Shown in pieces: positions 1-12,597 of a DNA stretch of 64,000 bases; position 1 is the first letter of the stretch; each line of letters opens with the position of its first letter. Position numbers and translations under genes: made by a program. Under the pieces are notes generated by a model. It saw only the letters and a program-made list of their open reading frames with translations, ran no database searches and was not told the origin of the DNA. The DNA is from Anolis sagrei (Eukaryota; Chordata; Lepidosauria; Squamata; Anolidae): assembly GCF_037176765.1 (NCBI RefSeq), contig NC_090022.1, forward strand, positions 85,155,391-85,219,390, read 5' to 3'.

Positions 1-51
1 GCTATCTTGCTGCAATTCCACTTTACCTGCCTCCTGCAATGAGATTCTACA

Positions 52-176
52 GCCCCTTCTATGTTGCCATATAATCCACATTATCTGCTTTGAACTGGAT
101 TATATGAGTCTACGCTGTCATATAACCCAGTTCAAAGTAGATAATCTGGATTTTATATGGCAGTATAGAAGGGGCC
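52..176. repeat. Foldback MITE, type Q
   Basis: This is a 125-bp near-perfect inverted repeat. The left arm begins GCCCCTTCTATGTTGCCATA and the right arm ends with the reverse complement (TATGGCAGTATAGAAGGGGC). The arms continue inward through CAGATTATCT/TTTGAACTGG-like sequence to a short centre. There is no coding potential. Similar copies lie at 14262-14407, 46107-46253 and 46282-46356. The short size and terminal inversion fit a hAT-like or foldback MITE; no clear target duplication was found. Confidence 0.75.
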
Positions 177-837
177 TATGTCTCTGTTGTTCAGGTCTTG
201 TGAGAATTGCTGTAGTCAATCTGAAGCATCATGAACTGTTGTTGCTTGTCCAGTCCCAGCCTAGCAGTGAAGTCTGAATTGTTCTATGGATATTGTTATA
301 TACACCAGCGATTCTGGATTCTGACATCTCACTAGTGTTGCTAAATATAAACTGAAATGATTGATTTTAGTTAATTGAGCCATGCAATTCTCTGTAAAAA
401 TAACATTTTGTCTACTTTAATGAATTACATGATGTATGCATATATCTTAATTGGAAGGCAATCAGAGGCCTTCCAAGAATGGGACCTCTAAGCCTTGGAC
501 CCCTGTATTGTGATCTCTAGGGTATCGAAGTCTGAGCTAGCTATCACCAAGGGCATGCCTCCCAAGTCCTCATCCTCCAGTAAATCTAGTCAATGCAAAG
601 GTAGATATAACAGAAAAGCAAAGGCATACTAAACACAAGGCCGTAAGTCTGGATCTTTAAGGCATTCTTAGTTAACTGATAGTGCCCAGAAATGGGTCGG
701 TGTCCAGGGACTATATAACACAGTGGAGGGAATCATGTGGCCATCTAGCTATAGGACTGCAATTTTTTGTGTTGGCCAAGGTTGCTTGGACTTGCAATCT
801 AGCAACATCTGGAGCACGTCATAATTCCAAATCCTGA
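177..837. other. No recognised feature
   Basis: Mixed-composition sequence with only short open frames. Nothing in it matches the repeat families seen elsewhere in the window. Confidence 0.6.
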
Positions 838-893
838 TATAAGAGGACTAGGGGTGAGAAAAGTGGTATATAAACGCTGTAAATAAGTAAATA
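838..893 (+). mobile_element. LINE 3' tail fragment
   Basis: The string GGGGTGAGAAAAGTGGTATA followed by AAACGCTGTAAATAAGTAAATAA matches the end of the LINE 3' UTR at 1440-1690. Only the last 50-60 bases remain, as expected for an extremely 5'-truncated retroposed copy of an L2/CR1-group LINE. Confidence 0.55.
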
Positions 894-1439
894 ATAGAAT
901 TTCTAGGAGAAAGTAGTCTAGTAGATATTAGAAAATCTGATTTTTTTTGGACTACAATTTATGAAATTTACCACCCAGCACCATCACCAATCCAAAAATA
1001 ATTTTCCAAACTCTGTTCTGTATCTTAAAAGCAGTTGCTCATAATTGTGAAACATCCCTATCCAACCTACGCATCCTGCTTGGCTGATTTCTGCTGTGCC
1101 CAATTGCTTTTGATCACTTGCATCAAAGTTTTGGGTTTGTTTGTCTGCAAATACCTGCTCCTTGCTTCCTGAAAATAGAAGATCAGCCTAGATCAGATGA
1201 AAGATTTATTTATTCCATGACTCTATTCATAAAGTGGCCAATCCCAGATATTTGTGGTTGTGGGAGACCTATGAGCTGGTTATAAGCACACTGGCACCTT
1301 CTTGCTCATGTTCCCCAGCAACTTGCCAGACCTGGGCTTTGGTGCAGAAGGATGGCAATCTGGGGGAGTGGGACAAACAGTTAGGAATTGGCTTTTAATA
1401 TAGCTTCTTCTTCACAAATGGCCATTGCCAGCAGAGACA
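894..1439. other. No recognised feature
   Basis: Unique-looking AT-rich DNA. No open frame of interest and no terminal repeats. Confidence 0.6.
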
Positions 1440-1690
1440 TGTAATGCAGTATATGTATGCAAAGACTGGAACAGCGACTCGACTGATGAGATTGTTTTAT
1501 GGCTTTAATAACTGTTTTGATATTTGGTGATGTACTGTGTTTTAATATGATTTATGTCTAATGTATGGGTTTACTATTGTAGCTGTAAGGCATTGAATTT
1601 TTGCCATCATCTATGTGTAAACCACTTTGAGTCACCCAGGGATGAGAAAAGCGGTATATAAATACTGTAAATAAATAATAAATAATAATA
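1440..1690 (+). mobile_element. LINE 3' UTR (L2/CR1 group)
   Basis: This segment ends in a motif common to several loci here: AAGGCATTGAATTTTTGCC, then a CACTTTGAGTCACCCAGGG block, then GCGGTATATAAATACTGTAA and an AATAAATA-type microsatellite tail. No coding sequence is retained. Related tails are at 838-893, 21222-21320 and 54891-55047, which argues for one abundant LINE family. The clade is inferred from the tail style, not from a reverse transcriptase domain. Confidence 0.6.
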
Positions 1691-2636
1691 GAAGAAACAA
1701 AACATTCAACTACATAAAAGCAAGCTATAATAATGTCATCACAATGGAAAGAGACAGTGGTATAGAATCAGAGGCATTTTAAAGCTGCTTTCCTATTATT
1801 CTCTGTTCACAGTGAACAAGTCTAAACAACAAAGATTTTACATCATCAATTGAAAACAATACAGCAAGTGCTTAGACTCAAGGCGAGCTATGACTGAGTG
1901 CCTCCTCCTTCCATGCCCTTGATGTTCTGATTTGACTCAGAGATTATACCTTCAGGGCATCATTCCCAGCAGAGTTCAAAGACCATGAGAAAACACACTA
2001 GAGGACTTCCTTCTCCACATAGGTAGGACTGAAGCAAGTCATGATTAAATAGATCTTAACAGGAGATTCCTTAAGCAGGTGGGCATCCTGCTGTGTGAAA
2101 CTACCCATGGAAAGAATTTGTTGTTTTCATTTTTGCACCTCTTTTGTACATTTATATGCCTCTTGTTTATTCTGATCATTGTGGCTATGTTGATGTTGCA
2201 AATTGCCATCATGTGGGCTTCAACTTAGAGCAGCCCTCTACGGATGACAGACCTCCAACAGACCCTATAATTTACAGCCCTGTTAAAATCCTGTAAACTC
2301 ATAAACTCAGGGCTGTAGTCTATTCACCTGTAATGCAATTTCCCTCTTTTTGCATGGTCTTCCACTTTACTAATCACTGTTTTCTTTTCCAATGAGCCAT
2401 GCTCCAAGGAAATTCTATAGACAACGTCTGGCAGACCTAGAGTTTGCTTTTTTGGTTTGATTGGTTTTTTATCCATTTTTTATCCAGCTGGCAGTAATGT
2501 AAGCAGATTTGAACATGTGGGGTTGTTGTGAATGCAGTTGTGCTTCAAAGTAGACAGGCCAGCATGTAAATGGGCATTGCATGTGTCAGTCATGCACCAT
2601 CACCATTGATCTTATTTTGTATGGGGATGCATAAGT
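1691..2636. other. No recognised feature
   Basis: Nothing supportable seen. The open frames are short and lack recognisable motifs. Confidence 0.55.
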
Positions 2637-2834
2637 GAGGCAGCATGGTAGAGTGGTTAGACTACGACTCTGGAGAGCTTGGTTTGAATTCCTGCCTAGC
2701 TATAGAAACCCTGAAAAAGTAACACTCTCTTAGCATTGGAGGAAGTCATAGGTAAACTACCTCTGAACAAATCTTGCCAAGAAACCTTGGGGTCACAAAA
2801 AGTTGGAAATGACTTGAAGGTGCACAAGAATGAC
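2637..2834 (+). mobile_element. SINE type C (tRNA head, Bov-B-like tail)
   Basis: The head contains an A-box-like GGTAGAGTGGTTAGACTACG and a B-box-like GGTTTGAATTCC, the two parts of a type 2 pol III promoter. The body has the type C landmarks GAGGAAGTCA and CTCTGAACAAATCTTGCCAA. The tail GTTGGAAATGACTTGAAGGTG resembles the end of Bov-B. A fuller copy is at 56432-56657. Confidence 0.75.
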
Positions 2835-2975
2835 AATGTGAAACATAGTTCTGCTGGCAGACATTTGTACTATGTTGAAGCAATGTAGGAACTCAGCGAT
2901 AGTTTGCCAGTGACAAACACCAGAAGGGCAGTGAAAGTATCACAGATTTGAGCCTGAACTTTAAAGGAACTTATC

Positions 2976-3192
2976 ATGCCACGGTTTGAACATTGGACTA
3001 TCACTCTGGAGGCTATCGTTCGAATTCCAACACGGCCATGGAACTCACTGGATGATGTTTGGCAGGTCACAGTTTTCCAGCTTCAGGGGATGCAAAAGAA
3101 GGGCCCTTTTGAACAAATGTTGCCAAGAAAGAAACAACAGGGTTGCCTTAATGTTGCTATAAGTTTCAAATGACTTGGAAGCATACAAGAAA
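2976..3192 (+). mobile_element. SINE type C, diverged
   Basis: A second copy in the same orientation, 140 bp after the first. It keeps TTTGAACATTGGACTATCAC and GTTCGAATTCC in the head, TTTTGAACAAATGTTGCCAA in the body and AAATGACTTGGAAGCATACA in the tail. Its divergence suggests an old insertion. Open frames across it are by-products of the SINE sequence. Confidence 0.7.
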
Positions 3193-4093
3193 TTCAAAGT
3201 GTTCAATCCAATCTCCTTACCAATGGGATCAGCACATTTAATAGCTTATTTCAAGTTCAGACTAAAAACTGAAAAGGATTCACCATGCCACTAATGTGGG
3301 AGCTACCAGTCACAGCTGATAGAAAGAGATACACAAATGAACCTCAGTTTGACTGCTGGATATAATGGGAAACCCAATACTTCTAGTCGCATCCTTTGCA
3401 ATAGTGATGCATTTAGACAGGGAAAAGTTTGTATGACACAGACTTAGCATTACCACAAGGCAGCATGACTGTGCAACATGTGTGGCTGAAATCCAGCATT
3501 TTCTTAAACCCCATCAATCTTGAAAGGAAGATGTCATTCAGTGGTATTACATTTCAAAGCCACCACTCTGGCTTTAAAATAATTACACATTGTGTTTGCT
3601 GAGAAATAGATGCAAGGGTTGTGCCACCCCTGATGACTGATATGAAATGCTTATGCCTCCAAAAAGAAAACTTGGGAAGTGCCTGAACATGCTCTTCCCT
3701 CGCAGAGGGAGGAGGGACAGGAAAAGCTCATTGTAGTTTTACCAGGCAGTGGAGAGTCTGGAAATGTTTAGAGAGTCCAATGGGTAGCATTTTGCAGATG
3801 TTCACTCAAAAGCATGGAGAAATTACTTCTTCAGACTGCAAGTCTAAAATTCCCTCCAGATGGTATGTCAGGCTGGCTGGAGCATTTGAAAAATTGTAGT
3901 CCAAAAAAAGTAACTTTTCAATGATATGAATGGGAGATTGCAGCAAGAGTTCCTGCCTTTCTCATATCCCTAGTTTACATGCAGCAATCAGGATACATGC
4001 AAAGTGGGCAATACCCAGAGGCTCCTAAAGAAACATGGACTACCTCTGCCTATGTCAGTCTAAGCATGCTTCCAAATAGAGGTTATTGAAAAT
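3193..4093. other. No recognised feature
   Basis: Nothing recognised. Short purine-rich stretches near 3700 are the only compositional oddity. Confidence 0.55.
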
Positions 4094-4280
4094 TACAGTG
4101 CTATGATTCCATTTTAACTATCATGGCAACAACCTATAGAATACTGGAGTTTGTCATTTGGTGAGCCACTATAAAAGCTTTCTGACAGAGAATTCAATGT
4201 ACTCTTCTTGAAACTGGAAAACCCAAGATTTCATGGGATGTCACCATGGCAGGTAAAGTACATAGATTGACAGCACTATC
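4094..4280. repeat. MITE type P, diverged
   Basis: The left side ACAGTGCTATGATTCCATTT and the right side GACAGCACTATCATT are inverted relatives. Internal landmarks of the family (TTTAACTATCATGGC, GGAGTTTGTCATTTGGTGAG, CACCATGGCAGGTAAAG) are present but degraded. It is one of about nine related copies in the window; see 17298-17496 for the clearest. Confidence 0.55.
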
Positions 4281-5589
4281 ATTATACTGGCCATATGCCA
4301 GCATTGTGTAGCTATTCCATTTTTTCCTTTAACCAGTTTTCTCTGGCAAGAACAGATGAATGAAACAATGGGAAAACATAGGAGGGCTGCCAAATGAAAA
4401 CAATGACATGTGTGGACTTTGCATAAAGTTCCACCCATCAGTGAGCACAGCCCACATGGGAAAGACTGATCTAGAAGCATCCTAGCTGCCTGGTCTTGGA
4501 AGTGAGCCTGTCTTGGTTGCTCTCATAAATGATCTATGACAAGAGACAGACAGGGCAGTGCAATCTTATTGATTCTACCGGACCTCTCAGAAATTGTCAA
4601 TGCCAACACCCATGGTATACTTTTGGATTATTGTCTTGTGCCACAGTTGAGGACAGAAGAGTCTTATGTCTCTTTTCCATTCTGAAAGATGAGTTCCAGA
4701 AAAGACAACAACTGTGGATGGTGTGAAGACTAATTTCCCACCAATGTACCTCCAACATTAGCCCTGAAATGGAAACTATCAACAACTGCCAGTTTCCATT
4801 TTTGGTCATTTTGGGCCTTTGATGGCAGGTTTCCATATTAAGGTGATGTGTTTCTAGTTTTTGCCTATTCCTGGACTAGCATTTTACAGATCTGGTGCAT
4901 TTAGGCCCTTTTTGAAGCAGCTGTGGGATTTTGAAGAGTCTGACAGGTCTCTGAAGGTTATAAAATGCACCCGAGCCCCTGAAATGTAGCTATAAGATCA
5001 CATTTGCTATAGAGCAGTGTGCTACTTAACCTTATGCATTTGTTACAGAAACCAGAAGCATTTGTCCAGAGGTGAAAACCAGGATATATGTGGCCCAGCA
5101 ACACCAGTGTGTGGCAAGAGGGGGAACGGTTATTAATGAGGAAGAGCACACAAACCAAGAGAGGATGTAATAGTTGCTTTTCCCTGAGCCTACTGGAAAT
5201 TGAATCCCCTCCTCTCCTCATGCCTAAGTTAACTGAGTGCAATCTACTTGTTTGTGTTTTGAACTCAATTTTCAGCCACTGAAGTAAGCTGAGGACAAAG
5301 GGGAGAAGTTGGGAAGAGAGAATAACTGGGATATTTTCAAAGCAACTGAAAAAGTGAGGTGATGGGGTTAATCAGGACTGTCCCTGCCAAATCAGGACTG
5401 TTGGATGGTATGTTTGCCTTTTAATTGGGTATCATTTCATCCTATCTCCCACCCCCATCCCCAAGGACATCCCGGTTTAAATCAACTTTTGGCTTGTCCT
5501 GAACCTTACAAACAACTTATTATAAAATTGAATTTGGTGTTCATTTTCAGAACTGAACTGTCTCTGTTTAACTTCATCTGATCCCTCTT
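4281..5589. other. No recognised feature
   Basis: Open frames of up to 94 codons occur on both strands, with no recognisable domain and no repeat relatives in the window. I treat them as chance. Confidence 0.5.
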
Positions 5590-5705
5590 TATTTTTATGA
5601 TATTTATTTACATATTTATTTTATTTCATTTCATTAATGTGCCATTTTTCTCCCAGGATGAGACTCAACATGGCTTACGGCAATGTAGGGACAAACAGCC
5701 ATGGT
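5590..5705 (-). mobile_element. LINE 3' tail, reverse orientation
   Basis: Read on the minus strand, a GAGTCTCATCCTGGGAGAAA block is followed by AATAAATATGTAAATAAATA, which has the architecture of the LINE tails seen elsewhere. Only the final roughly 110 bp is present. Confidence 0.45.
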
Positions 5706-6433
5706 ATAAATAACGTTTTGGTATGAAAACTATACAATTTCTTCTCACTACTCGATTCTGGGGTTGTTGTTTTTAGCAAAGTCCTTTCCCCCCTCTATTT
5801 CTTCCAATTTCTTTACTGCCAACTGTAACTCCAGGATGATGACAGGGCAGACAAGTCAAAAGACATTTTGTTGATTTAAGGGTGACCAGAAAGTCCTTTT
5901 ATCAAGATGGAAAATGTTGACACCTTCAGCCATCGAACAGGCAAAGGAAAGAAAGGTCTGCAACCAAGGCCCTTGCAGAAATCTGAGGCTCTTATAAACA
6001 AACACTCGGTGTGTTAGAGGGGGTAAGACATTTTAATGGCATGATCTTTTGGAGGTTCAGGTTGCAATGCTGTTTACCTCACTTACCTGGAACAAATCCC
6101 AGTAATCACAATGGGTTTCCCTTCAAAGTTGGGCACAGACAGGATTGCACTGGTAGATGAGGAAATGATTTGGAATGCAATCTAAACTAGGCAAAATAAC
6201 TGCAATTAAAGGGTGAAACATCTGGGTGCGTGAATGGACCTGCTGTCCTTCTCCAAACTTTTAAATCCAGCATTTACTATGAATCTCCATAGTGGCTGTT
6301 GTGCATGGTTGTGTGAAACTGAGCGAGCTCAGGTCTGCAGCTTACATCATAGGTAGCATTTAAAAACACACAAAAGAGAAGGAGAAGATGAGAAAGAAAA
6401 GGGGGGGGGGGGGAGAGAGACTGCCATGGACCA
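5706..6433. other. No recognised feature; G-run at 6401-6413
   Basis: Contains a purine-rich stretch ending in an uninterrupted run of 13 G. No gene or repeat family recognised. Confidence 0.55.
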
Positions 6434-6632
6434 TTTCACACTACACAAAGATAGCACTATGATTGGGCTTTTAACTGCTGTGGCTTCATCCTGAAATCCT
6501 GGGTTTTGTAGTTTGTAGCACCAGAGTTCTATAAAGTCTAAATGTTCTCTCTAAATGCTAATTCCAAAGGGTCTATGAGATGTTACCATGGAAGTTAAAA
6601 TTGAATCATAGCACTGCAACTGTGCGTCATGT
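6434..6632. repeat. MITE type P (TTCACACTAC subtype)
   Basis: The two ends are inverted: TAGCACTATGATTGGGCTTT on the left and AAATTGAATCATAGCACTGC on the right. The core has CCTGAAATCCTGGGTTTTGT and the family's TGTAGTTTGTAG motif. A 49084-49266 copy shares the same terminal subtype. No coding sequence. Confidence 0.65.
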
Positions 6633-8065
6633 AAGGATCCCGGGACATTCCATCAGGTAACCGAGTCTAAAGAACAGCTCTGATTGGAACCCATCATCAG
6701 CACCACCATGTGATGCTCTTATGCATTATTCTTTTTCTCTTGCATAATCAAAGGCACAATGTTTCATAGGAACACAGATAAAGTGATATAGTTATAGACT
6801 GTGGGCATATATCCTTCAAGTGAATCCCTTTAGTTCTCAACTTATTGAAGACAGCAGAAGAGCCCACTATGTACAGCCAGGAGGATGGTCTCCCCGAACT
6901 CACAAAAGCCCACTCTCCACAGCCCCAATGAAGCTGCTTTGTGTAGTTCAAACTGATTAGAATGACAGAGGAAAAGCACACAATGATGACAAAGAAGAAA
7001 GCAAAGATCTCCTAGACTTCTTGTACAATAAATAAGTAAGCCAAAATTTCTGCTTCTGTCCTGCTCCCAGCAACTGATTACTTCTTGATCTTGTCACTTC
7101 TATTCATCCATTTCTGATCTACTGTCCTATACAAGGCTTGTCTTTTGGGGCCTTGCTAGCCCCACAGCCTTACCTGTAGCAGTCAAATGATGTTCCCTAG
7201 CAGCCAGATGAGCAGCAATCTCCTTCTCCATCCACCTCAGCCTGCATCTCAGAGCAAATGGGTGTCTCTCCCTCTTTCTCCCTCCCTTCCTAGTTGCCTG
7301 AGCAGGAACAGAGGAAGGAAGGGTGAAAGGGGAGGGGGGAGAGCAAGAGAGGGAGGGGAGCACAGAGCTGAAACTTTAATAGCACAGAGCCCCTTTTGTT
7401 TCCCAGCATATGGTATATTTCATACATACTGAAGACATTAGCCACCTATATTTTGAAAGAGTTCACTTCAAAAGTATAAATACAGCCTGTGCCCAGCTCT
7501 CTGAAAACACACTCTGGGAAGGGCTGGGAACTTGGGAGTGCTGTGAAATCCAAACTGGGAGGAGGGAGGACAGTCCAAAGATGTTTTGAAAGCCAAAATA
7601 AATGTTTCTTTTCTTTCTTTCAACTTTTTTCCAGTGCAGAAAATGTGTGGCCTTATGTACAAACCTTTGCAGTGTTATTCATTGCTCATCTGGCCAACGT
7701 TTCAGTCCCAAACACTTTCTCACACCAAAGAAATACATGGGCAATAGATTCTTGCGTGACATTGTCCTGAGAGGTGATATGTGCCCCATATATTTGCTGC
7801 TCCCCACTTCATTAAGTCTACTTCCTGGAATTGACCCTGCTCCAGTCCTAATAAATGGGATGGCAGGAGAGGGGAGGCGTCAAATAATTTTGGAGCCCAC
7901 AAGCTCTAGACCACTTGAGGCATGAGGCAGTGGCAAAGATAAGAGACCTACACATCTGGCAATGGTTTGTGAATAGCTAAATATTTACCTTGCAAAGCTT
8001 ATTCCATCCCCTTCTCTGGCCAAAAGTACCATTTTGAAAGAGCCCAGGCTAGAGCCATAATTTCT
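6633..8065. other. No recognised feature
   Basis: Holds a CT/GA-rich patch at about 7260-7365. A pyrimidine tract followed by CAG at about 7608-7636 looks like a splice acceptor, ahead of a 107-codon open frame. No protein family is recognisable, so no exon is called. Confidence 0.5.
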
Positions 8066-8507
8066 CCTAGACTCAATTTATTTTTTAAAATGTTATTTAT
8101 TTCATGTCAAAAGCATTGCATAAGCAAATAAGTATAAAACTGTTAAAATAAGGGATCACAAGCAGCTACATAGTTTTAGACCAAAAATGGGCAGCAACAA
8201 CCATATTGTCTGTAGCTTGAAACAGTTCTTCCTCTGTGCATGAGGCAGGACATTGTGGGCAAGCATACAGATGCTGAGTTGTTTGTTTTGCTCCACAGTT
8301 GGACAAAGTGGAGGTTTCTTCTAGGTAGTGCTGTTTATCCAGGTTGTCTTTTGATCTGCCAACTCCACTCCTGAGTCTGTTCAGGGACTTCCAAGTTGAC
8401 CTTTCTTGGTTGGCCCCTAGAGGAAGACCCTTGTGAGGGGGCCATCCCTTTGGGTGTGTCTGATTTTGCTGCCCACAGGAATATTCTTGCTGTTGCTCGA
8501 GGAACAT
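8066..8507 (-). mobile_element. LINE C-terminus and 3' end (I/Jockey/Vingi-like)
   Basis: The minus strand encodes WKSLNRLRSGVGRSKDNL, then NCGAKQTTQHLYACPQCPAS, then VVAAHFWSKTM. This is the cysteine/histidine-rich C-terminal block after the reverse transcriptase of I/Jockey-type LINEs. The same block occurs at 44150-44400, so the two are relatives. After the stop an AT-rich 3' UTR runs to a TTTATTT-type tail at the left edge. The frame is 5'-truncated and slips between two frames in the LRSG region. Clade assignment is from memory of motif style and remains open. Confidence 0.6.
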
Positions 8508-9167
8508 TCAGAGGAGTGGTGGTTCTCATGAAACTTTTCCTTAATTTGAGTCTACTGGAAGGAGGCTGATAGCCATACAGTGGGTGGCTTTCACATTTCC
8601 GTGTAACAATGTTGTAAGCTGGGTATATGTGCAGATCTGATGGAAGACATAATTACTTGAATGTTAAGGGCCAGCCTAAAATAAGCTTAGCAAACATTGA
8701 AAGACAACATTCTAATATTTAAATAGGATTTCCCCTAGGATCAAGCAATAGATCCCAATCACACAGAAACGACTGCGTCTGAGATCCTGCTTTAGGAGAT
8801 GTCCGTGTTTTTTGTAGCTGTGTCTCTTGATGAGCTCACTAAGCATTTCATTGAATGCATTCCAGATTGTCAATATCAACACTGTATTACAGGTGGCATC
8901 TGAATGAGATGAATTAAAAACAAGACAAGAGTAACTGAGAGTTTCAAAAATGACCAGGAAGCATGTATATCTCTCTATATCCAGTGCTGGAGATACATAT
9001 ATGCATACATGGGAGAAGTAGATTACTCACCACTTCACCCCTTGTTCATTATACAAAGACTGTCTGTCTCTCTCACACACAAACTCTCATGCCACATATA
9101 CCGATGGAGCTCCTTGCTTTTCCTGCCCAGAGGTACTACATTGTCCTGCAGAGCTGAGGTGAGATGT
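8508..9167. other. No recognised feature
   Basis: Nothing recognised apart from chance open frames below 70 codons. Confidence 0.55.
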
Positions 9168-9498
9168 GATATTAATGTTTAAATATTTGAAAGGATGGCG
9201 AAAGGAAGAGGGATCAGACTTTATTTCTTCTGCCCTGGAGACTAGACCTGGAGCAATGGGTAAAAAAAGAGAGATTCCACCTGAACATTAAGAAGAACAT
9301 CCGGACCGTGAGAATTGTTCAACAGTGGAACTCTCTGCCTTGAAGTGTGGTGGAACCTCCTTCCTTGGAGGCTTTTAAACAGAGGCTAGGTGCCATCTGG
9401 TGGTAGTGCTTTGATTATGCTTTTCCTGCATGGCAGGACATTGGACTGGATAGCCCTTATGGTCTCTTCCAACTCTATGACTTTATGATCCTATGATT
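9168..9498 (+). mobile_element. CR1 LINE, 3' end
   Basis: The translation runs through a YLKGWRKEEGSDF-like segment, a FHLN-like segment and QQWNSLP, the conserved end of the CR1 reverse transcriptase. The CR1 3' UTR signature GGACTGGATAGCCCTTATGG then TCTTCCAACTCTATGA follows, with an ATTCTATG-like terminal repeat near 9490. The copy is 5'-truncated and its frame is broken. Confidence 0.8.
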
Positions 9499-11229
9499 CT
9501 TAAACAAGGCTTCTGCTGTCTAGAGTAAGCAAATGAGTTGTCACTCTAGCTCACCAAGCCTTTGCTGCTTTCAGATGGGAACACAAGGCTGAGCTGAAAC
9601 CACAAGTTCACTGTGGTACTGATTTGAGTTTTTCCCATATGTTAAATGCAATTTGAGATCTTCCCTGCCTACACCCAGTATAACAAAATGCATTCAGTTT
9701 TTTTTTTTACAAAAAAAGAGAGATATCTCAAAATGAAGAGGACAAGGAAGTAAATAACCAATGACGCAAATGCTTTTGGGGTAGGGAAACAAAGCGAAAA
9801 GACAAACAAAACAGAGATGGTGAGGGATTGTGGCATAGTTTCTTTTCTATTCTTTTTTTTTAAAGTGGGGAAATAAATGAAAACAAATAGTGCCTTTGGA
9901 AATATAAACTAAGCAGGAGAATGTCTGTTGATGTTTTGTGCCTAACTGACTTTTGCCACCCCTAAGGCAATGCTATCACATGATTTTCCAGGCAAGATTT
10001 GTTCCAAGGAGATTTGCGTTTACTTCCCTCTGCATCTGAGAGAGTGTGATCGGCCCAAGTTCTCCTGGAGTCCTGGTCCAATACTTAACCATCAGACAAC
10101 TTTGGCTCTTCACTCAGTTTCTCTGCCAAGAACATGGCATCTGCAAAATGGATAGGGAACATCCCACTATAGAAGATGCCAACCATAAAGAAACTTGTTG
10201 ATCTGTTTGCAGGTTCACATGAAAGCTGTGTCAGCAAGCAAGCAATTTCTGTTTGATTCCCATGTGGTCACAAATCTAGATATCATTTCTGGGCCCTATG
10301 AAAGCTTTGGAGTCGAATGCTGTGCTCCAAAGTCTATTGGGGTAAAATGGATGTAACTGCCATTGTCTTTAACCATTCAAGCTGATTCATATGTATTCTC
10401 CAATAGTCATGTGATCTTCTGGGCAATGCTTTCTTTTATGAAGTCAAGTTAAGTGACTTCTAGAGTTATAATGTGCTGTCTTTGATCTTTCCTCAAATAA
10501 ATACCATATTTTTGAAAGCATCTTGTGACCATTCTGATCTTCATTACGGGGGCCCTTTGTTCATCACATTGACTTATGCTGGGAACAAAGATGGACATGA
10601 AGAAATACCATGATTATTCTAATGTCTTATATGTATTTGGGGGAAAGAGCATGTTGTCTACTAATTATGAGGATCCATAAATCTGTCACACAACTGAGGT
10701 CTGCATGCCATATATGAGGGAGCACAGGTTGCATGGCAAATGGACTCATTGTCCAGTGTTAATTCAGTCTCATGCTCCTACTGAAAATGTAAAATACTGC
10801 CAAATTTAAAGGTGAGGGATAGCTTTTTATGGCTCTTTAGAGCTTGTAAAGAAAGCTGCAGTGTTTTAGCTATTGATAGTGGTGGAAAAGGGAGAGGAAG
10901 GGGGTGTACTAAAGGGATACTGAGCAAATTTATTGCAGATGTGAGTAAGTTAATATTACAAGGCTGCTAGCCTTAAGGCACAAATCATGGAGCAGCATCC
11001 ACAATGGCTGAAATCAGACAAAGGAGGCTTTATACATGATGACCCAGACGTTGAGTCTCATTTGCCCTCTTCCTCCTCATCTTGCCCAGTTGTTCTGTCA
11101 TTTGCCTATCAGGCTATTCATAAGAGAATGCTAAATGAATATATTCAACCTTCATCGTGTATCTGTGATACAGAAGCTCTCCATCACAAGGCTGAAGGGC
11201 CTGTGGCTCTCCAGGGTTGATGTAGCTTC
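9499..11229. other. No recognised feature
   Basis: Unique-looking DNA with T-run and A-run interruptions (about 9698-9725, 9846-9860). No supportable gene. Confidence 0.5.
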
Positions 11230-11560
11230 TGAGCACACTTCAAAGACTTATGGCTCTAAACAGCTCCACATAGAAGCCTACTGGAATCCTAAAATCTTCA
11301 GAGGAAAGCCTTCTCTTTGTGCTGCCAGAACCACAAGTTTGCTTGGTGAGGGACAAGAGAGACCCTTCTCAGTGGCTGCTCCCACCCTCTGGAATGCCCT
11401 CCTCTCCTTTCACTAGCATTTTGGTTTAAATAAGCTTTTAATGTATGAGGAGGGTTGTGGGGAAGTTTTTTAAAAACTTTTGTTTGTTGTTAAGAATGTT
11501 TTAATACTGTTTTATGTGGTTTCACTGTTTCAGACTGTATTGTAACTATTTAAATTGATT
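11230..11560 (+). mobile_element. LINE reverse transcriptase C-terminal remnant (L2/CR1 group)
   Basis: The plus-strand frame ends in PFSVAAPTLWNALLSFH, closely resembling the FSVAAPRLWNSLP end of L2/CR1-group reverse transcriptases. AT-rich 3' UTR-like DNA with GTTTTAATACTGTTTTATG follows. Truncated at its 5' side. Confidence 0.65.
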
Positions 11561-11970
11561 GTTTTGTTATGCTTGACTTTCCCAAGACTCTTTGTTCCTT
11601 CAGCTTGATATTGTATGGAGTGGTCAGCCCTTTAAAGAGAGGGTGCCTTCAAAGGGATAGGTCCTCTGACAGCCCTGCTTCATAAGAGACTGTTGCCTTA
11701 TAGGAGGAAGCACTGCAGGGCAATAGCAGAAGACAAGCTCATAGAAAAGCCAAGTGAGGGCCGGTCTCCTTATTTCAACTGGCTATAGACTTTTTTCATA
11801 ACAAGTGAAAAACCATTTTTTCCAATTTCTAGCCATTTATTCCAATTTCTACCATTCTTTTTGTAATGAATTGTGTAATTGAGTCAACCAAAAGCAGTAT
11901 CGCCATAGCTGTGAAGCAGTGATCTGTTTCTCAGTTGTATAATATTTTGTACAAAGTTTGTTCTATGAGT
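11561..11970. other. No recognised feature
   Basis: About 400 bp without supportable features. Confidence 0.55.
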
Positions 11971-12170
11971 ATATCCACATGACAGAATTATAGCAGTTAT
12001 CTGCCATGACTCAGTTCTGTGGGATCCTGGGATTTGTAGGTTTGTGAGATATTTACCTTTCACTGCTAGAGAGTTCAGTTGTTACAACAAAAAAATCCCA
12101 GGATTCTATAGGATAGAACAATGGCAGTTAAAGTGATAGCAAACTGCATTAATTCTGCAGTGTGTATAGT
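11971..12170. repeat. MITE type P
   Basis: The right end TGCATTAATTCTGCAGTGTG and the left end CACATGACAGAATTATAGCA are inverted relatives. Inside are GGGATCCTGGGATTTGTAGG and its partner AAATCCCAGGATTCTATAGG. This is the recurrent pattern of two inward-facing arms around a degenerate centre. Confidence 0.7.
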
Positions 12171-12597
12171 TTCAGCATCATTTTTAGCAGCTTTAGTTGG
12201 TAGCTATTTTTCTTCTTCCCTGAGATGAAGAAAGATCGCCCTCACTAGTCTCTAGCTGAAATAGAAATGGAACACAATAAGCATTCTGGACTCATGAATA
12301 CTCAAAGACAGAGGCATTGTTACCTGCAGTGCACACATTCATTTATTTTTCCTAAGAAAAAAGTGGTTTCTAATTGACTTTTGTTGAACAAGTGCCCTTC
12401 CTTGCTTCCTCCTATGCTTTCCCAGGTGCTTTGTATGTAGCTTGGGGCCCAAGGGATCTGGTCTGGAAATTTTACAGCTCCCCCTGGGCTTCTCTCTCCC
12501 CAGCCCTGGCAAAAGGAAGGTGCACAGCCGAGTCCTTAACTTGGCCTATCTCCATATTATGTTGGCATTGAACAATTGGGATGATGGTGATGATAGT
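12171..12597. other. No recognised feature
   Basis: Nothing recognised; two overlapping open frames of about 65 codons have no visible domains. Confidence 0.5.

Noticed and set aside
7602-7925. 107-codon frame after a splice-acceptor-like pyrimidine tract
   Set aside because: No recognisable domain, no matching donor or neighbouring exon; one acceptor-like tract is not enough.
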